Assembly (NCBI GenBank): GCA_028705495.1
Contig: JAQWDK010000003.1
Location: 124,001-188,000, forward strand
Direction: 5' to 3'
DNA from: Eubacteriales bacterium
GTDB lineage: Bacteria; Bacillota; Clostridia; Oscillospirales; CAG-382
DNA length: 64,000 nucleotides
The notes beneath the pieces were generated by a model. It saw nothing but the letters and a program-made list of their open reading frames with translations, had not been told where the DNA came from and did not search any database. This document shows positions 34,465 to 43,136 of this stretch, in pieces. Made by a program: the position numbers and the translations under genes. Position 1 is the first letter of the stretch; each line of letters starts with the position of its first letter.

Positions 34465-35439
34465 TCAGAACTCAGTTTTAAGACTCCGGAGAAAGAGCTT
34501 TTTCAACATTTCTTCGGTGTCTTCATTTTCATACAGCACTTTGTAAACCGCTTCACAAATTGGAAGTTCCGAAGATGTTTCACGTGAAACGTCCATGATA
34601 GCTTTCGCGGTATAATATCCTTCAGCGAGGTAGTTTTGCTCTACAATTTCTCCCTTTGACTTTCTTACTACATATTCACCAAAGCGGCGGTTGTGGCTAT
34701 GCTCCGAGAACACCGTCGCTTCATAGTCCCCTAAATGGCAAAGTCCGTATGCTGAAAGTTCGTTCCCGCCGCAAGCTTTGATAAGCCTTGATATTTCTCT
34801 TGCACCCCTCGCCATAAGCGCACCTTTAAGCGATGGCAATCCTAGACCATCGAGCATTCCGGCAGCAATTCCTATGACGTTTTTTGCCGCTGCACCAAGT
34901 TCGTTGCCAATTAGATCGTCGCCGACATAAAACCTTATAAGTCCTCCCGAAAGAGCGCTGATAATTTGTTTTGACAAAGCATTATCAGAGGAATCAATAA
35001 CCATACAGTTTGGAATTCCCGCACTAAAGTCCTGGACATGACCCGGACCTAACCAAACGGCAATTGAACAACCCGTCCCCTCAAGCTCCTCGCCAACGAC
35101 AACACTGAGCCTTTTTCCGCTGCCAATCTCAAGCCCTTTCATACAAAGCACAACGGTGGTATTTTTAATTCCTGCAACCTTAAGCTCTGCCGCGACAGAT
35201 CTTAGACTTTGTGAGTCAACAGAAATAATAATTGTTTCACGTGAAACCACATCGCCAAGGGTGTCGGTTATTTTTATGCTATCTTTTAGTGCCACATATT
35301 CATTTCTGCGTATTTCTTTAAGCTGCGCAAGCTTTTTTGAGCTTTTCCGTCCGTAAATCGTCACATCATGACCGAGCATAGAGCAAAACCAAGCGATAAA
35401 GCTTCCCCATCTACCACAACCAACAACTGCAATTCTCAT
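34465..35439 (-). CDS. gpsA: NAD(P)-dependent glycerol-3-phosphate dehydrogenase
   Basis: GpsA reduces dihydroxyacetone phosphate to glycerol-3-phosphate for phospholipid synthesis. 324 residues: the Rossmann motif GCGRWGSFIAW at the N-terminus, WLGPGHVQDF, and the conserved active-site lysine block ELGAAAKNVIGIAAGMLDGL. It overlaps the sirtuin gene by 4 bases, so the two are one message. Two parS-like 16-mers lie inside its coding sequence. Its substrate is made by TpiA, encoded just upstream on the same strand. Confidence 0.93.
   Translation of the reverse strand: MRIAVVGCGRWGSFIAWFCSMLGHDVTIYGRKSSKKLAQLKEIRRNEYVALKDSIKITDTLGDVVSRETIIISVDSQSLRSVAAELKVAGIKNTTVVLCMKGLEIGSGKRLSVVVGEELEGTGCSIAVWLGPGHVQDFSAGIPNCMVIDSSDNALSKQIISALSGGLIRFYVGDDLIGNELGAAAKNVIGIAAGMLDGLGLPSLKGALMARGAREISRLIKACGGNELSAYGLCHLGDYEATVFSEHSHNRRFGEYVVRKSKGEIVEQNYLAEGYYTAKAIMDVSRETSSELPICEAVYKVLYENEDTEEMLKKLFLRSLKTEF
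34576..34591. other. parS-like ParB-binding site 1
   Basis: TGTTTCACGTGAAACG matches the bacterial parS consensus TGTTTCACGTGAAACA at 15 of 16 positions; the 14-base inverted core GTTTCACGTGAAAC is perfect. It lies inside gpsA. parS sites cluster near chromosome origins. Confidence 0.88.
35233..35248. other. parS-like ParB-binding site 2
   Basis: TGTTTCACGTGAAACC matches the parS consensus at 15 of 16 positions with the same perfect 14-base core. It is 657 bases from site 1, also inside gpsA. Confidence 0.88.
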
Positions 35440-36188
35440 ATTCTTTCCTTTATGGTTTCTATAATATCAATAATATCCGCATTAATCACTATATCTGCAG
35501 CGGAGTCATAATCCGTCGCGCTTTTGTTTATCAGCGCAAGCGTCTCTCCCTTGAAGTACGAAACGAAGGATGCCGCAGGGTAGACTCTAAGTGAAGTTCC
35601 GACAATAATCATTGTGTCGGCGCTTCTTACTGCGTTAATTGCGCGGCATACTACCTGAGTATTCAGCGATTCACCGTACAAAACGACATCAGGTCGCACT
35701 ATACATCCATCTTTGGCGCAAACCGGAACGCTCACGAAGCCGAGAACGTAGTCTAAATCGTATTTCTCTCCGCATTTTACACAGTAATTTTTCCTCGCGC
35801 ATCCGTGAAGCTCTTCAACCGACGTGCTTCCTGCATCAGAATGAAGGCAGTCTATGTTTTGTGTGACAACAGTTACTTCTCTGCTATCATTTTCGAGCTG
35901 AGCAAAGAATAGATGCGCCGCATTTGGTTTTGCTCTCGGGTAAATCATTTTTTCTTTGTAAAAACTATAAAACAGCTCCGGGTTCTTTATGAAAAAGTCA
36001 TGTGAAACCACATCCTCGGGCGAATAACCCCCGGGTGTCTTTTCGGAAAAAAGTCCTTCTGCGGAACGAAAGTCGGGGATACCGGAAGGTACACTAATGC
36101 CTGCTCCGGTAAACACACAGAGCTTTTTGCTGTTTTTTATTATTTCAGCAAGTCTAACGGCTTTTTCATAAGTCTGATCTTCAATCAT
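35436..36188 (-). CDS. Sir2-family NAD-dependent protein deacylase
   Basis: About 250 residues. Sirtuin motifs are complete: GAGISVPSGIPDFRS, the catalytic His block TQNIDCLHSDAG, and a four-Cys zinc site (CVKC ... CAKDGC). Then VVLYGE and GTSLRVYPAASF bind NAD. It removes acyl groups from lysines using NAD. Start is uncertain: ATG at 36188 is used here; a TTG at 36194 has AAGGA at a slightly better distance. Its stop overlaps the gpsA start (4 bases). Confidence 0.94.
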   Translation of the reverse strand: MIEDQTYEKAVRLAEIIKNSKKLCVFTGAGISVPSGIPDFRSAEGLFSEKTPGGYSPEDVVSHDFFIKNPELFYSFYKEKMIYPRAKPNAAHLFFAQLENDSREVTVVTQNIDCLHSDAGSTSVEELHGCARKNYCVKCGEKYDLDYVLGFVSVPVCAKDGCIVRPDVVLYGESLNTQVVCRAINAVRSADTMIIVGTSLRVYPAASFVSYFKGETLALINKSATDYDSAADIVINADIIDIIETIKERI

Positions 36189-36274
36189 TATCAAATTAAT
36201 CCTTCCAAACTAACACAAAGATTTACCTTTTAATCTATCCCTGGGTGTATTATAACCCAAAAAAGAAGTTGAAT

Positions 36275-36319
36275 CAACAAAGAAATAACAAAGCGGCTGC
36301 CAAAATCAAGGCAACCGCT
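36275..36319 (-). terminator. Intrinsic terminator after tpiA
   Basis: On the minus strand AGCGGTTGCC and GGCAGCCGCT pair over 10 positions (one G-T) around an 8-base loop, followed by TTGTTATTTCTTTGTTG. Confidence 0.75.
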
Positions 36320-36335
36320 ATTTGTTTGTTGTTTA

Positions 36336-37094
36336 TTATCTAACCGCTTTGACAATTACGGCAAAGTCAGCGCTCTTGAGTGATGCGCCGCCGATAAGGC
36401 CGCCGTCAACGTTCGGCATCGAAAGAAGCTCTGCAGCATTAGCAGCATTCATCGAACCGCCGTACTGAATTGTAAGCTCTTCCGCTGTCTTTCCACAGTA
36501 AAGTGTTGCAACAACATTTCTGATGATCTCGCAAACCTCGTCAGCTTGCTCAGAAGAGGCTGTTTTGCCTGTTCCAATAGCCCAAACTGGCTCGTATGCG
36601 ATGATAACATCCTTCATCTGCTCTGCAGTTACGCCCATAAGCGCGATTTTTGTCTGCTTTGCGACGATTTCTGCTGTTATGCCCTGTTCACGCTCTTCAA
36701 GGAGTTCGCCAACACAGAGAATAACCTTAAGTCCAGCAGCGATAGCTGCTTTTACGCGCTGATTAACGGTTATGTCGGTTTCGCCAAAATACTGGCGTCT
36801 TTCGCTATGACCGATAATTACATACTCTGCGCCGACAGCTTTTAGCATATCTGCGGAAATTTCGCCTGTGAATGCGCCTTTTTCAGCCCAGTGCACATTC
36901 TGTGCGCCAACTTTTATCTTTGTGTCCTTGCAAGCTTCTACTGCTGCTGCAAGATCGATGAAAGGGGGACATATAACAACTTCTGCTTTGAGTTCAGAAG
37001 CGAAAAGCTCAGCTTTGATTCCGTCGATAAGTGTTTTTGTCTGATCGGGCGTCATATTCATCTTCCAGTTGCCCGCGATAACGTATTTTCTCAT
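36336..37094 (-). CDS. tpiA: Triosephosphate isomerase
   Basis: Interconverts dihydroxyacetone phosphate and glyceraldehyde-3-phosphate. 252 residues; GNWKMN at the N-terminus, the catalytic His in IGHSERR, the catalytic Glu in AYEPVWAIGTGKTAS, and the phosphate-binding GGLIGGASL at the end. All active-site residues are present. It follows pgk by 28 bases as a glycolytic operon and ends in a terminator. Confidence 0.98.
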   Translation of the reverse strand: MRKYVIAGNWKMNMTPDQTKTLIDGIKAELFASELKAEVVICPPFIDLAAAVEACKDTKIKVGAQNVHWAEKGAFTGEISADMLKAVGAEYVIIGHSERRQYFGETDITVNQRVKAAIAAGLKVILCVGELLEEREQGITAEIVAKQTKIALMGVTAEQMKDVIIAYEPVWAIGTGKTASSEQADEVCEIIRNVVATLYCGKTAEELTIQYGGSMNAANAAELLSMPNVDGGLIGGASLKSADFAVIVKAVR

Positions 37095-37122
37095 TTTTAT
37101 GACCTTTCCTTAAGTGGGAGTT

Positions 37123-38307
37123 TTATTTGTCAAGAAGGCAGGCAATTCCGGGAAGCTCTATACCCTCGAGGAATTCGAGAGATGCGCCGCCGCCTGTCGA
37201 AATATGTGTAATTCTGTCGGCATAACCGAGTTTTTCAACAGCTGCTGCGCTATCGCCACCGCCGATTATAGAAACCGCACCGCTGTCAGCAACAGCTTTT
37301 GCTACAGCTTCAGTACCTTTCGCGAATTTATCAAACTCGAAAACACCCATCGGGCCGTTCCAGATAACAGTGCCTGCGCCTTTAATTTGTTCGGCAAACA
37401 TCTCCGCAGTCTTCGGTCCGATATCAAGTCCCTGCCAACCGTCGGGGATTGTATTTGAATCGAATATTTGCGCTTCTGCATCTGCTGCAAACTCTTTAGC
37501 ACAAACAGTGTCGGTAGGAAGAAGGAATTTAATGCCCCTCTTCTCTGCTTTTTCAACTAGTTCTTTAGCGAGTTCGAATTTGTCGCTCTCACAAAGTGAG
37601 TTACCGATTTTACCGCCGAAAGCAGCGTCAAATGTGTAGGCCATTGCTCCGCCGATAATGAGTGCGTCAACTTTGTCGATAAGGTTGTTGATAACACCGA
37701 TTTTATCAGAAACTTTTGCACCTCCGAGTATTGCGACAAAGGGACGTTTCGGATTTGCAAGCGCACCACCCATAACGGAAATTTCCTTCTGGATTAAATA
37801 ACCGCAAACTGCAGGAAGGTAATCTGCAACACCAGCTGTTGAAGCATGTGCTCTGTGGGAAGTGCCAAATGCGTCGTTGACATAGATTTCAGCAAGAGAT
37901 GCGAGCTGTTTTGAGAATTCAGCGTCGTTTTTCTCTTCTTCTTTATGGAATCTGACATTTTCGAGGAGCATTACATCACCGTCACGAAGTGCGGCAACTT
38001 TCGCTTTTGCATCTTCTCCGACTACGTCAGAAGCAAGTACAACTTTTTTACCGAGGAGCTCAGAAAGGCGAGCGGCAACGGGAGCGAGAGAGTATTTGAG
38101 ATTGAATTCACCCTTAGGTCTGCCGAGATGAGAGCAGAGTATAACTTTTGCACCGTTTTTGATAAGGTAATTAATTGTTGGTAGTGCGCCTTGGATACGG
38201 TTGTCATCGGTGATTACCGATCCGTCCAGCGGTACGTTGAAGTCGCATCTGACAAGTACCTTTTTACCGGATACTTCGATGTCTTCAATAGTCTTCTTGT
38301 TTAGCAT
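37123..38307 (-). CDS. pgk: Phosphoglycerate kinase
   Basis: Makes ATP from 1,3-bisphosphoglycerate in lower glycolysis. 394 residues with [22 protein letters not shown], the hinge region, [11 protein letters not shown] and the nucleotide-binding [19 protein letters not shown] lies upstream of the ATG. gapA and gpmI, often in the same cluster, are not here. There are only 63 bases between this gene and the solute-binding protein gene upstream, with no obvious terminator, so read-through is possible. Confidence 0.98.
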   Translation of the reverse strand: MLNKKTIEDIEVSGKKVLVRCDFNVPLDGSVITDDNRIQGALPTINYLIKNGAKVILCSHLGRPKGEFNLKYSLAPVAARLSELLGKKVVLASDVVGEDAKAKVAALRDGDVMLLENVRFHKEEEKNDAEFSKQLASLAEIYVNDAFGTSHRAHASTAGVADYLPAVCGYLIQKEISVMGGALANPKRPFVAILGGAKVSDKIGVINNLIDKVDALIIGGAMAYTFDAAFGGKIGNSLCESDKFELAKELVEKAEKRGIKFLLPTDTVCAKEFAADAEAQIFDSNTIPDGWQGLDIGPKTAEMFAEQIKGAGTVIWNGPMGVFEFDKFAKGTEAVAKAVADSGAVSIIGGGDSAAAVEKLGYADRITHISTGGGASLEFLEGIELPGIACLLDK

Positions 38308-38370
38308 AATTTCAAGTCCTTTCTATATCAACGGCCTTGCTTTCGAATTTTAGTGCAAAACCGGTATACG

Positions 38371-39816
38371 CTATTTGAAATAAGCGGCTGCTTCTTTGCC
38401 GATACCGTCCATTACATTCTTTTTCTGGAAATGTTCTTCAAGATTAAGTTTTTTTATTCTGATTTCGTTTAGAAGCTCATAGGTGTTGTTTGAAATGCTG
38501 TTGATTCCGCCGCCGTAAAGGAAGGTGAAATCAATTGCGGTAGATTCGATTATTCTATTGAGCATAAGTGCTGAGGAGTTGTTTCTTAAATAGAAGTTGA
38601 TGTATGAATTTTTAGCGGCTTGTTCCACATGCTCATAAGACCCTGCGAACAGCGCATTAAGTATAATCCCGGTGCGTTCGCTGTCCTGCGTAAAATATGG
38701 TACACCAATAACGCTCACGCTTTGATCAACGTATGAAAAATAGTCACTCTGCACCTCATTAACTTTCGGAAGCGGAACAATGCTCCATTCCCTTCTGTTG
38801 TCGGCAATCGCTGAAGCAAGGTCAAGACGGTACACATAAAACAGCGTTTTACCCGCCTTAAAGCTCTCAATCGAAGGCTGTTTTTGGACGCCCGAATAAG
38901 CGCTTGACTTTAAAAGTGTATTTGCCTTGTCAAGTATTTCTGCTGCGGAATCAAGATCAATTCCAAGTTTAAGCGGTTTTTTGTAGACATCCCCGATAAA
39001 TTTTACCCCTGATGAACCCCAAAGAGCGTTCAAAAAGTTTGCGGAGTCGGCATATGACGCGAAACCGTTGTAGCCATCGCCAAGTTTTGCGACTTCTTCA
39101 GCCATCTGTAAAAACTTTTCCCATGTCCAGCTACCGTTCTTTACATAAACCGAAGGGTCCTCAAGTTCGAGCTGTGAGAGGAGCGCAAGGTCATAAAAAA
39201 CACACCACTGCGCACCGATATATTCGCTGACAGAGTCGACCATCATATAGACGGTGTTTTCGCCTGTGGCAGCTTTCAAATAATCAGCATTAACATACTC
39301 CGCGCTCATATTAAAATAAGGCAGAGTCGTTAAGTTCATTAAAAGTCCGTCGGGGATGAGCCTTGACATCGCATTTGCCGGACCTAAGAGAAGGTCACCG
39401 ACATATTCGCCTGCTTGTTGTGCATTGCGCACTTCCGAATAGTAGGAGCTTTCGGGAATCACCTTTGTAACAAAGCGCACATTGAATTTGTTTTGTACCC
39501 ATTCGTTGCGTGTGTTAATCGACTGCTGAAAAAGCCCGTCATCAACAGGTATAAAATCACCTTCAGATGCGGTTACAACGGTAAATTCATATTCGCCGAA
39601 ATTCTTTTTCTCAAGGGAGTTGATCCATTCTTCCGCAGTCAAAAACTCCGAGCCAATCGCAGGCTCCTTAGAAACATTCGCATCGGGTTTAAGTGGGTCA
39701 ACCTCGCTGAAAGGCGAGGTTTTACCGCATCCTGTGAAGAGAAGGAGCATTGATGTGGCAATAGCCATAGCAATAACACGGCGGAAAATTATCTTTTTTG
39801 TCAAAGTGTTCTCCAT
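38371..39816 (-). CDS. Extracellular solute-binding lipoprotein, second orphan
   Basis: 481 residues. A lipoprotein signal ends in LLLFTGC (Cys near residue 30), then a binding-protein fold with segments such as GSWTWEKFLQMAEEVAKLGD and WSIVPLPKVNEVQSDYFSYV. These closely resemble the equivalent segments in the orphan at 18188 (VPMPKINEEQDGYYSYV), so the two are paralogues. Again no permease or ATPase gene is adjacent. It starts 15 bases after the RNase R-like gene with no good ribosome site, suggesting coupling. Substrate unknown, probably a sugar. Confidence 0.83.
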   Translation of the reverse strand: MENTLTKKIIFRRVIAMAIATSMLLLFTGCGKTSPFSEVDPLKPDANVSKEPAIGSEFLTAEEWINSLEKKNFGEYEFTVVTASEGDFIPVDDGLFQQSINTRNEWVQNKFNVRFVTKVIPESSYYSEVRNAQQAGEYVGDLLLGPANAMSRLIPDGLLMNLTTLPYFNMSAEYVNADYLKAATGENTVYMMVDSVSEYIGAQWCVFYDLALLSQLELEDPSVYVKNGSWTWEKFLQMAEEVAKLGDGYNGFASYADSANFLNALWGSSGVKFIGDVYKKPLKLGIDLDSAAEILDKANTLLKSSAYSGVQKQPSIESFKAGKTLFYVYRLDLASAIADNRREWSIVPLPKVNEVQSDYFSYVDQSVSVIGVPYFTQDSERTGIILNALFAGSYEHVEQAAKNSYINFYLRNNSSALMLNRIIESTAIDFTFLYGGGINSISNNTYELLNEIRIKKLNLEEHFQKKNVMDGIGKEAAAYFK

Positions 39817-39831
39817 GGGTGCTTTGAATAA

Positions 39832-41832
39832 TTAGCGGACAAACTTATACAGCATCTTTACAAGGGTTCCGTCCTTATCGACATACTCAGTGAAATTGTC
39901 GCGAATTGCTTTAATCTGTGTACCAAAAGTCAGCTTTGTTGAGCCTATCTCAATAGACCGTTGCGACCTATTGTAATTTCCTCCCATTATGGAAGAAAGC
40001 GGGATAAAGCCATAGGCGTTGTTCGGGAGCAGCACTTCTGCGCCCTCCTGGGACACCATAGTCACAATTGCAGAAAGCGGCATATTTCCGTTCTTCTCCG
40101 CAAGGCTTTCGTTAATCTGCTTTTCGATTCTATCGAGCGCATTTTTCTTACGAAGTCCGTTTATTTTAGCTGACACAAGAGCCTTTTGGCGCATGTCAGT
40201 AAGTTCTTCGGTGGAAGAGCCTTCAAGATGTGCTTTCAAAATCCTAAGAAGTGTTAAATCAATATAGCTCTCGCAGGGGTTGGTGAAATTAACGAATCCA
40301 AATCTTGAAAGGGTAAAGTGTGCTCCCGGGCTTGTCGTCTGGGTCGGCGTTGGCAGAACATTCTTCATAACAACGCTTGCCGCACGAACTTTTCTGTCTG
40401 TGTTGGGGTTCAAGACAAAGTTATACATAAACAGCAGACGGCAAATAGTCGTTTCATCAACAACAAGAGGTGTATCAAGGTGTGGAAGAGTTATCAGCGA
40501 CTCGTATGACGGCGGAAGCTGGCTTTCAAAGAGGAATGGGATTGCGTTATCATTTACATATTTCGAAAGACTTACACCAACAAGAGTATCAATAATATTG
40601 AGCATCATGTCGATATCATTCATCGAAGTGTATTCAAAACCTGTAACGCTGTCACCGGTGAATGTATATTTTTTATTGTTAACATCTTTAAGCTGGCAGA
40701 ACTCATAGGTTTTATCCTGGCTAAGCACTGCGCAAATGTCGAACATCGTCCAGATTTCGTTTGTAATTGTGCTGTATTTTGCGCTGAGCTTCATTGTTTT
40801 GGTTTTGTCAATATTAGAAAACAGCTCATTGACCTCGGTAGTTGTACCATTGGCTGAGACATTGACAATCGCATTTTCCAAGCTGATTCCTGTGCATTCG
40901 CCCTTGCTGTCAAGCTCCATAATTATAGCGAAAACACTCTTGTCTTCACCAGCTTTAAGGTAGAATTTGTTTCGTAAAGTTTCAGGGAAGAGCCTGAAGT
41001 CGCCGTCAAGCAATGAATATGAAGCGAATCTTGAAAATAAATCGTTTTCAAGCTCACTGTTTCCATTTGCGTAAAGAGAAGCATCGGAGTAATAAACGCC
41101 GAGCCTAAAACCTTCTTCGAGTCTTTCGAAAGAATAAGCTTTTGTCGGCATTACGCCGTCACTCGCAAGTGTGAAGAGGTTGCGGCTTCTTAAATCCTTT
41201 CCCTTGCCTTCTAAAAGGTCTGCGTTTGACTTTGAAGCGGCAATTTCAGCTTCCTGGAGCGCGCCCTCGGAAAAGCTTGCTGCAAGTCCTCCATTTAGGA
41301 GCTCAGACTTATAGCTTGTTTTAAAATTTCCGTCTTCTCCGATTACTTCAAGAATAGAAGCGCGAATAGTTCCGTTTGGTTTTCTCGAAATCAGCGCAAG
41401 AACGATGTCGCCTATCTGCGCACCGTTTAAATCTGCATTAAAAACAGGCGCGCGCAAAGTACTGCCCGAGCCGGCAACAAACATATTGTGAACATTGCCT
41501 TCTTCGAGCTTACCAGCGAGCGTAAACTCTTTCGGTGATATAATCGACTGCACGGTTGCATAACCCTGTGCTGAGTTGTTGACATGGTATTTTGCTCTGC
41601 CAGTGTAAGCGTTGGTAAAAACCGCTCTCTGACGTTTCTTCGGCGTTTTAACATAAACATTGACATCAACGATGTCGCCGATCATCGCTCCTTTTGTGAA
41701 GGCGAGAGGTATCGTAACGTCGGTTATACCCAGGGTTACACCCTGTTCCTTCGCTCCGGAGAGATAGGCACCAAGGCCGTTCTCGTCGGAAGAATATATT
41801 GTAGCTTGTGTATTAAACTTTTTCTCAGGCAT
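39832..41832 (-). CDS. RNB-domain (RNase R-like) protein lacking catalytic residues
   Basis: 666 residues. Two N-terminal OB-like segments (GDIVDVNVYV; AQIGDIVLALISRKPNGTIRA) are followed by a recognisable RNB core. RLGVYYSDASLYA corresponds to the RNase R block R-L-x-V-x-I-A-D-V-S, and HFTLSRFGFVNFTNP to the late F-x-S-P-I-R-R-Y block. A C-terminal S1-like domain (IVTMVSQEGAEVLLPNNAYGFIPLSSI) follows. The metal-binding Asp cluster (normally D-A-R-D-F-D-D-A just before the first block) is replaced by residues without it, and SPIRRY is NPCESY. Its position after secG is where rnr lies in Firmicutes. Exonuclease activity is very unlikely; it may still bind RNA. Confidence 0.8.
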   Translation of the reverse strand: MPEKKFNTQATIYSSDENGLGAYLSGAKEQGVTLGITDVTIPLAFTKGAMIGDIVDVNVYVKTPKKRQRAVFTNAYTGRAKYHVNNSAQGYATVQSIISPKEFTLAGKLEEGNVHNMFVAGSGSTLRAPVFNADLNGAQIGDIVLALISRKPNGTIRASILEVIGEDGNFKTSYKSELLNGGLAASFSEGALQEAEIAASKSNADLLEGKGKDLRSRNLFTLASDGVMPTKAYSFERLEEGFRLGVYYSDASLYANGNSELENDLFSRFASYSLLDGDFRLFPETLRNKFYLKAGEDKSVFAIIMELDSKGECTGISLENAIVNVSANGTTTEVNELFSNIDKTKTMKLSAKYSTITNEIWTMFDICAVLSQDKTYEFCQLKDVNNKKYTFTGDSVTGFEYTSMNDIDMMLNIIDTLVGVSLSKYVNDNAIPFLFESQLPPSYESLITLPHLDTPLVVDETTICRLLFMYNFVLNPNTDRKVRAASVVMKNVLPTPTQTTSPGAHFTLSRFGFVNFTNPCESYIDLTLLRILKAHLEGSSTEELTDMRQKALVSAKINGLRKKNALDRIEKQINESLAEKNGNMPLSAIVTMVSQEGAEVLLPNNAYGFIPLSSIMGGNYNRSQRSIEIGSTKLTFGTQIKAIRDNFTEYVDKDGTLVKMLYKFVR

Positions 41833-42043
41833 CTTTTTTTCAGTTTGTCCGCCGTAAAGCGAATAAACTCTCCTTTATTAGATTATAACCCGTCGAGTTT
41901 CCCCGATTCTTGTCCGAAAATACGCTTCTTACTGCTTTTTTTCCTGTGCTATACAGATGTATATCTAACATCCATGTAATATTATCGACCTGTTTTATGA
42001 CGGATTATGCAGATGCGCTGTTCATACGGGCTTTTGAATAAAT

Positions 42044-42114
42044 TGTGACAAGAAATGCCGAAATAGGCCTCTTGGGGGAAGCCTATTTAGCCCGGTTCAA
42101 TAAACTTTGTCACA
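42044..42114. other. Long stem-loop between secG and the RNase R-like gene
   Basis: An outer pair TGTGACAA (42044-42051) / TTTGTCACA (42106-42114) encloses an inner pair AAATAGGC (42061-42068) / GCCTATTT (42081-42088). It lies in a 311-base gap (41833-42143) with no gene. It could terminate secG, be a processing site, or be a small RNA. A TATAAT-like sequence on the minus strand near 41884, without a good -35, is the only other feature seen in the gap. Confidence 0.55.
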
Positions 42115-42143
42115 CATTTTTGATACGGACTTTACGTAAAATA

Positions 42144-42548
42144 CTAGTCGGCTGAGGTTTCTGATACTTCCTCTACGCTCTCATCAGCTTCAGAAGTTGC
42201 CTCAGACACAGTTTCACTTGCTTCGGTGCTCTCTTCAGTGCTTGCTTCGGTGCTTGTCGTTGTACTGGTATTTGAAGGTAAACTTGTAGTTCCGACGGTG
42301 TCTTTCTCAGGCTGGAAAACATAGATTGCAATTGTGAGAATAGCGAGGATTATAACGAGAACAGTTGTGACTTTGTTAAGAATAATATCTGCTTTTTTAC
42401 CTTTTTCCTTGCCGAGGAAAGTCTCAGCACCGCCGCTTATCGCTCCTCCGAGCCTTTTACTTTTGGCGCTTTGTCCGAGGATTGCGAGGATAACTCCTAC
42501 GGCGCAAATTATGAGAAGGACAGCGAGTACAGTCTGTATAGCATTCAT
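42144..42548 (-). CDS. secG: Preprotein translocase subunit SecG with an extended acidic Ser/Thr tail
   Basis: SecG is the small third subunit of the SecYEG channel. Residues 1-85 are a normal SecG: first membrane helix from MNAIQTVLAVLLIICAVGVI, the family motif AKSKRLGGAISGGAETFLG, and a second helix near 60-80. The remaining 50 residues are almost only Ser, Thr, Glu, Ala and Asp (STEASTEESTEASETVSE). Typical bacterial SecG proteins are 70-110 residues and lack such a tail. The promoter at 42719-42747 gives a leader of about 160 bases. Confidence 0.88.
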   Translation of the reverse strand: MNAIQTVLAVLLIICAVGVILAILGQSAKSKRLGGAISGGAETFLGKEKGKKADIILNKVTTVLVIILAILTIAIYVFQPEKDTVGTTSLPSNTSTTTSTEASTEESTEASETVSEATSEADESVEEVSETSAD

Positions 42549-42718
42549 TTTTTTAATCCGTGATCTGCCGTTTAATCAAAAGGCTTTTGTTGCCGACGGC
42601 AAATTTCCCTTTCCTTGATGGTTATAATTTAAAATTCTTTATTAATGTTGACTGCTTTGGGAAAACCCGTTTACCCATCTTAGGATGCGAGAATATCTAA
42701 CCGCAATACAACATTATA

Positions 42719-42747
42719 ATAATATCATAAAATTGTTTTAGTTTCAA
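42719..42747 (-). promoter_or_regulatory. Candidate secG promoter
   Basis: On the minus strand TTGAAA (complement of 42742-42747), 17 bases, TATTAT (complement of 42719-42724). The rest of the 42549-42889 gap is AT-rich with no gene seen. Confidence 0.6.
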
Positions 42748-42819
42748 GAGTTATTATAGGTTTTCACAAGATTTTAGATAAAAATTCATTATATTTTGAA
42801 ACTAATCCTATTTATATAA

Positions 42820-42862
42820 AGGCGAAACAGTCCGCAGTCGAAGTTTACTCTTCGGCTGCGGA
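42820..42862 (-). terminator. Intrinsic terminator after the HPr-like gene
   Basis: On the minus strand CCGCAGCCGAAG and CTTCGACTGCGG pair over 12 positions with one mismatch around AGTAAA, followed by ACTGTTTCGCCTTT. Confidence 0.75.
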
Positions 42863-42889
42863 TTGCGTCTGATTAAATTTAGTAAAGTG

Positions 42890-43120
42890 TTATTCTGCCA
42901 AGAACTTCGAGAGAGCAGACTTGAGTTCCGAAGCGTCGTCGGTGTGAGCAACAATTTCAATTTTTTGTGCTAAATCAAGGCTGAATATACCCATAATCGA
43001 CTTACCGTCAACTATGTATCTGCCGGAGTGGAGGTCGATGGAATAAGGCATAGCTGTAGCTATTTTCGCAAATTCCTGAACGTCAGCAATCTGTTTTAAT
43101 CTTATCGAGAACTTTTCCAT
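42890..43120 (-). CDS. HPr-like protein without the phosphorylatable histidine
   Basis: 76 residues with the HPr fold pattern. The block GRYIVDGKSIMGIFSLDLA corresponds to HPr around its regulatory Ser46 (K-S-I-M-G), which is kept as Ser41. The region that should hold the active-site His15 (G-x-H-A-R-P) reads QIADVQEF, with an Asp about where the His would be. It therefore cannot relay PTS phosphate. It could be a Crh-like regulator, which in Bacillus also lacks His15 but keeps Ser46. It lies 16 bases after a DUF4430 lipoprotein gene and is followed by a terminator. Confidence 0.85.
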   Translation of the reverse strand: MEKFSIRLKQIADVQEFAKIATAMPYSIDLHSGRYIVDGKSIMGIFSLDLAQKIEIVAHTDDASELKSALSKFLAE

Positions 43121-43136
43121 ATCGATTTATCCTTTT

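Noticed and set aside
42044-42114. tRNA or tmRNA in the secG-rnr gap
   Set aside because: No cloverleaf, no T-loop (GTTCGA) or acceptor pairing, and no CCA end on either strand; only nested hairpins.
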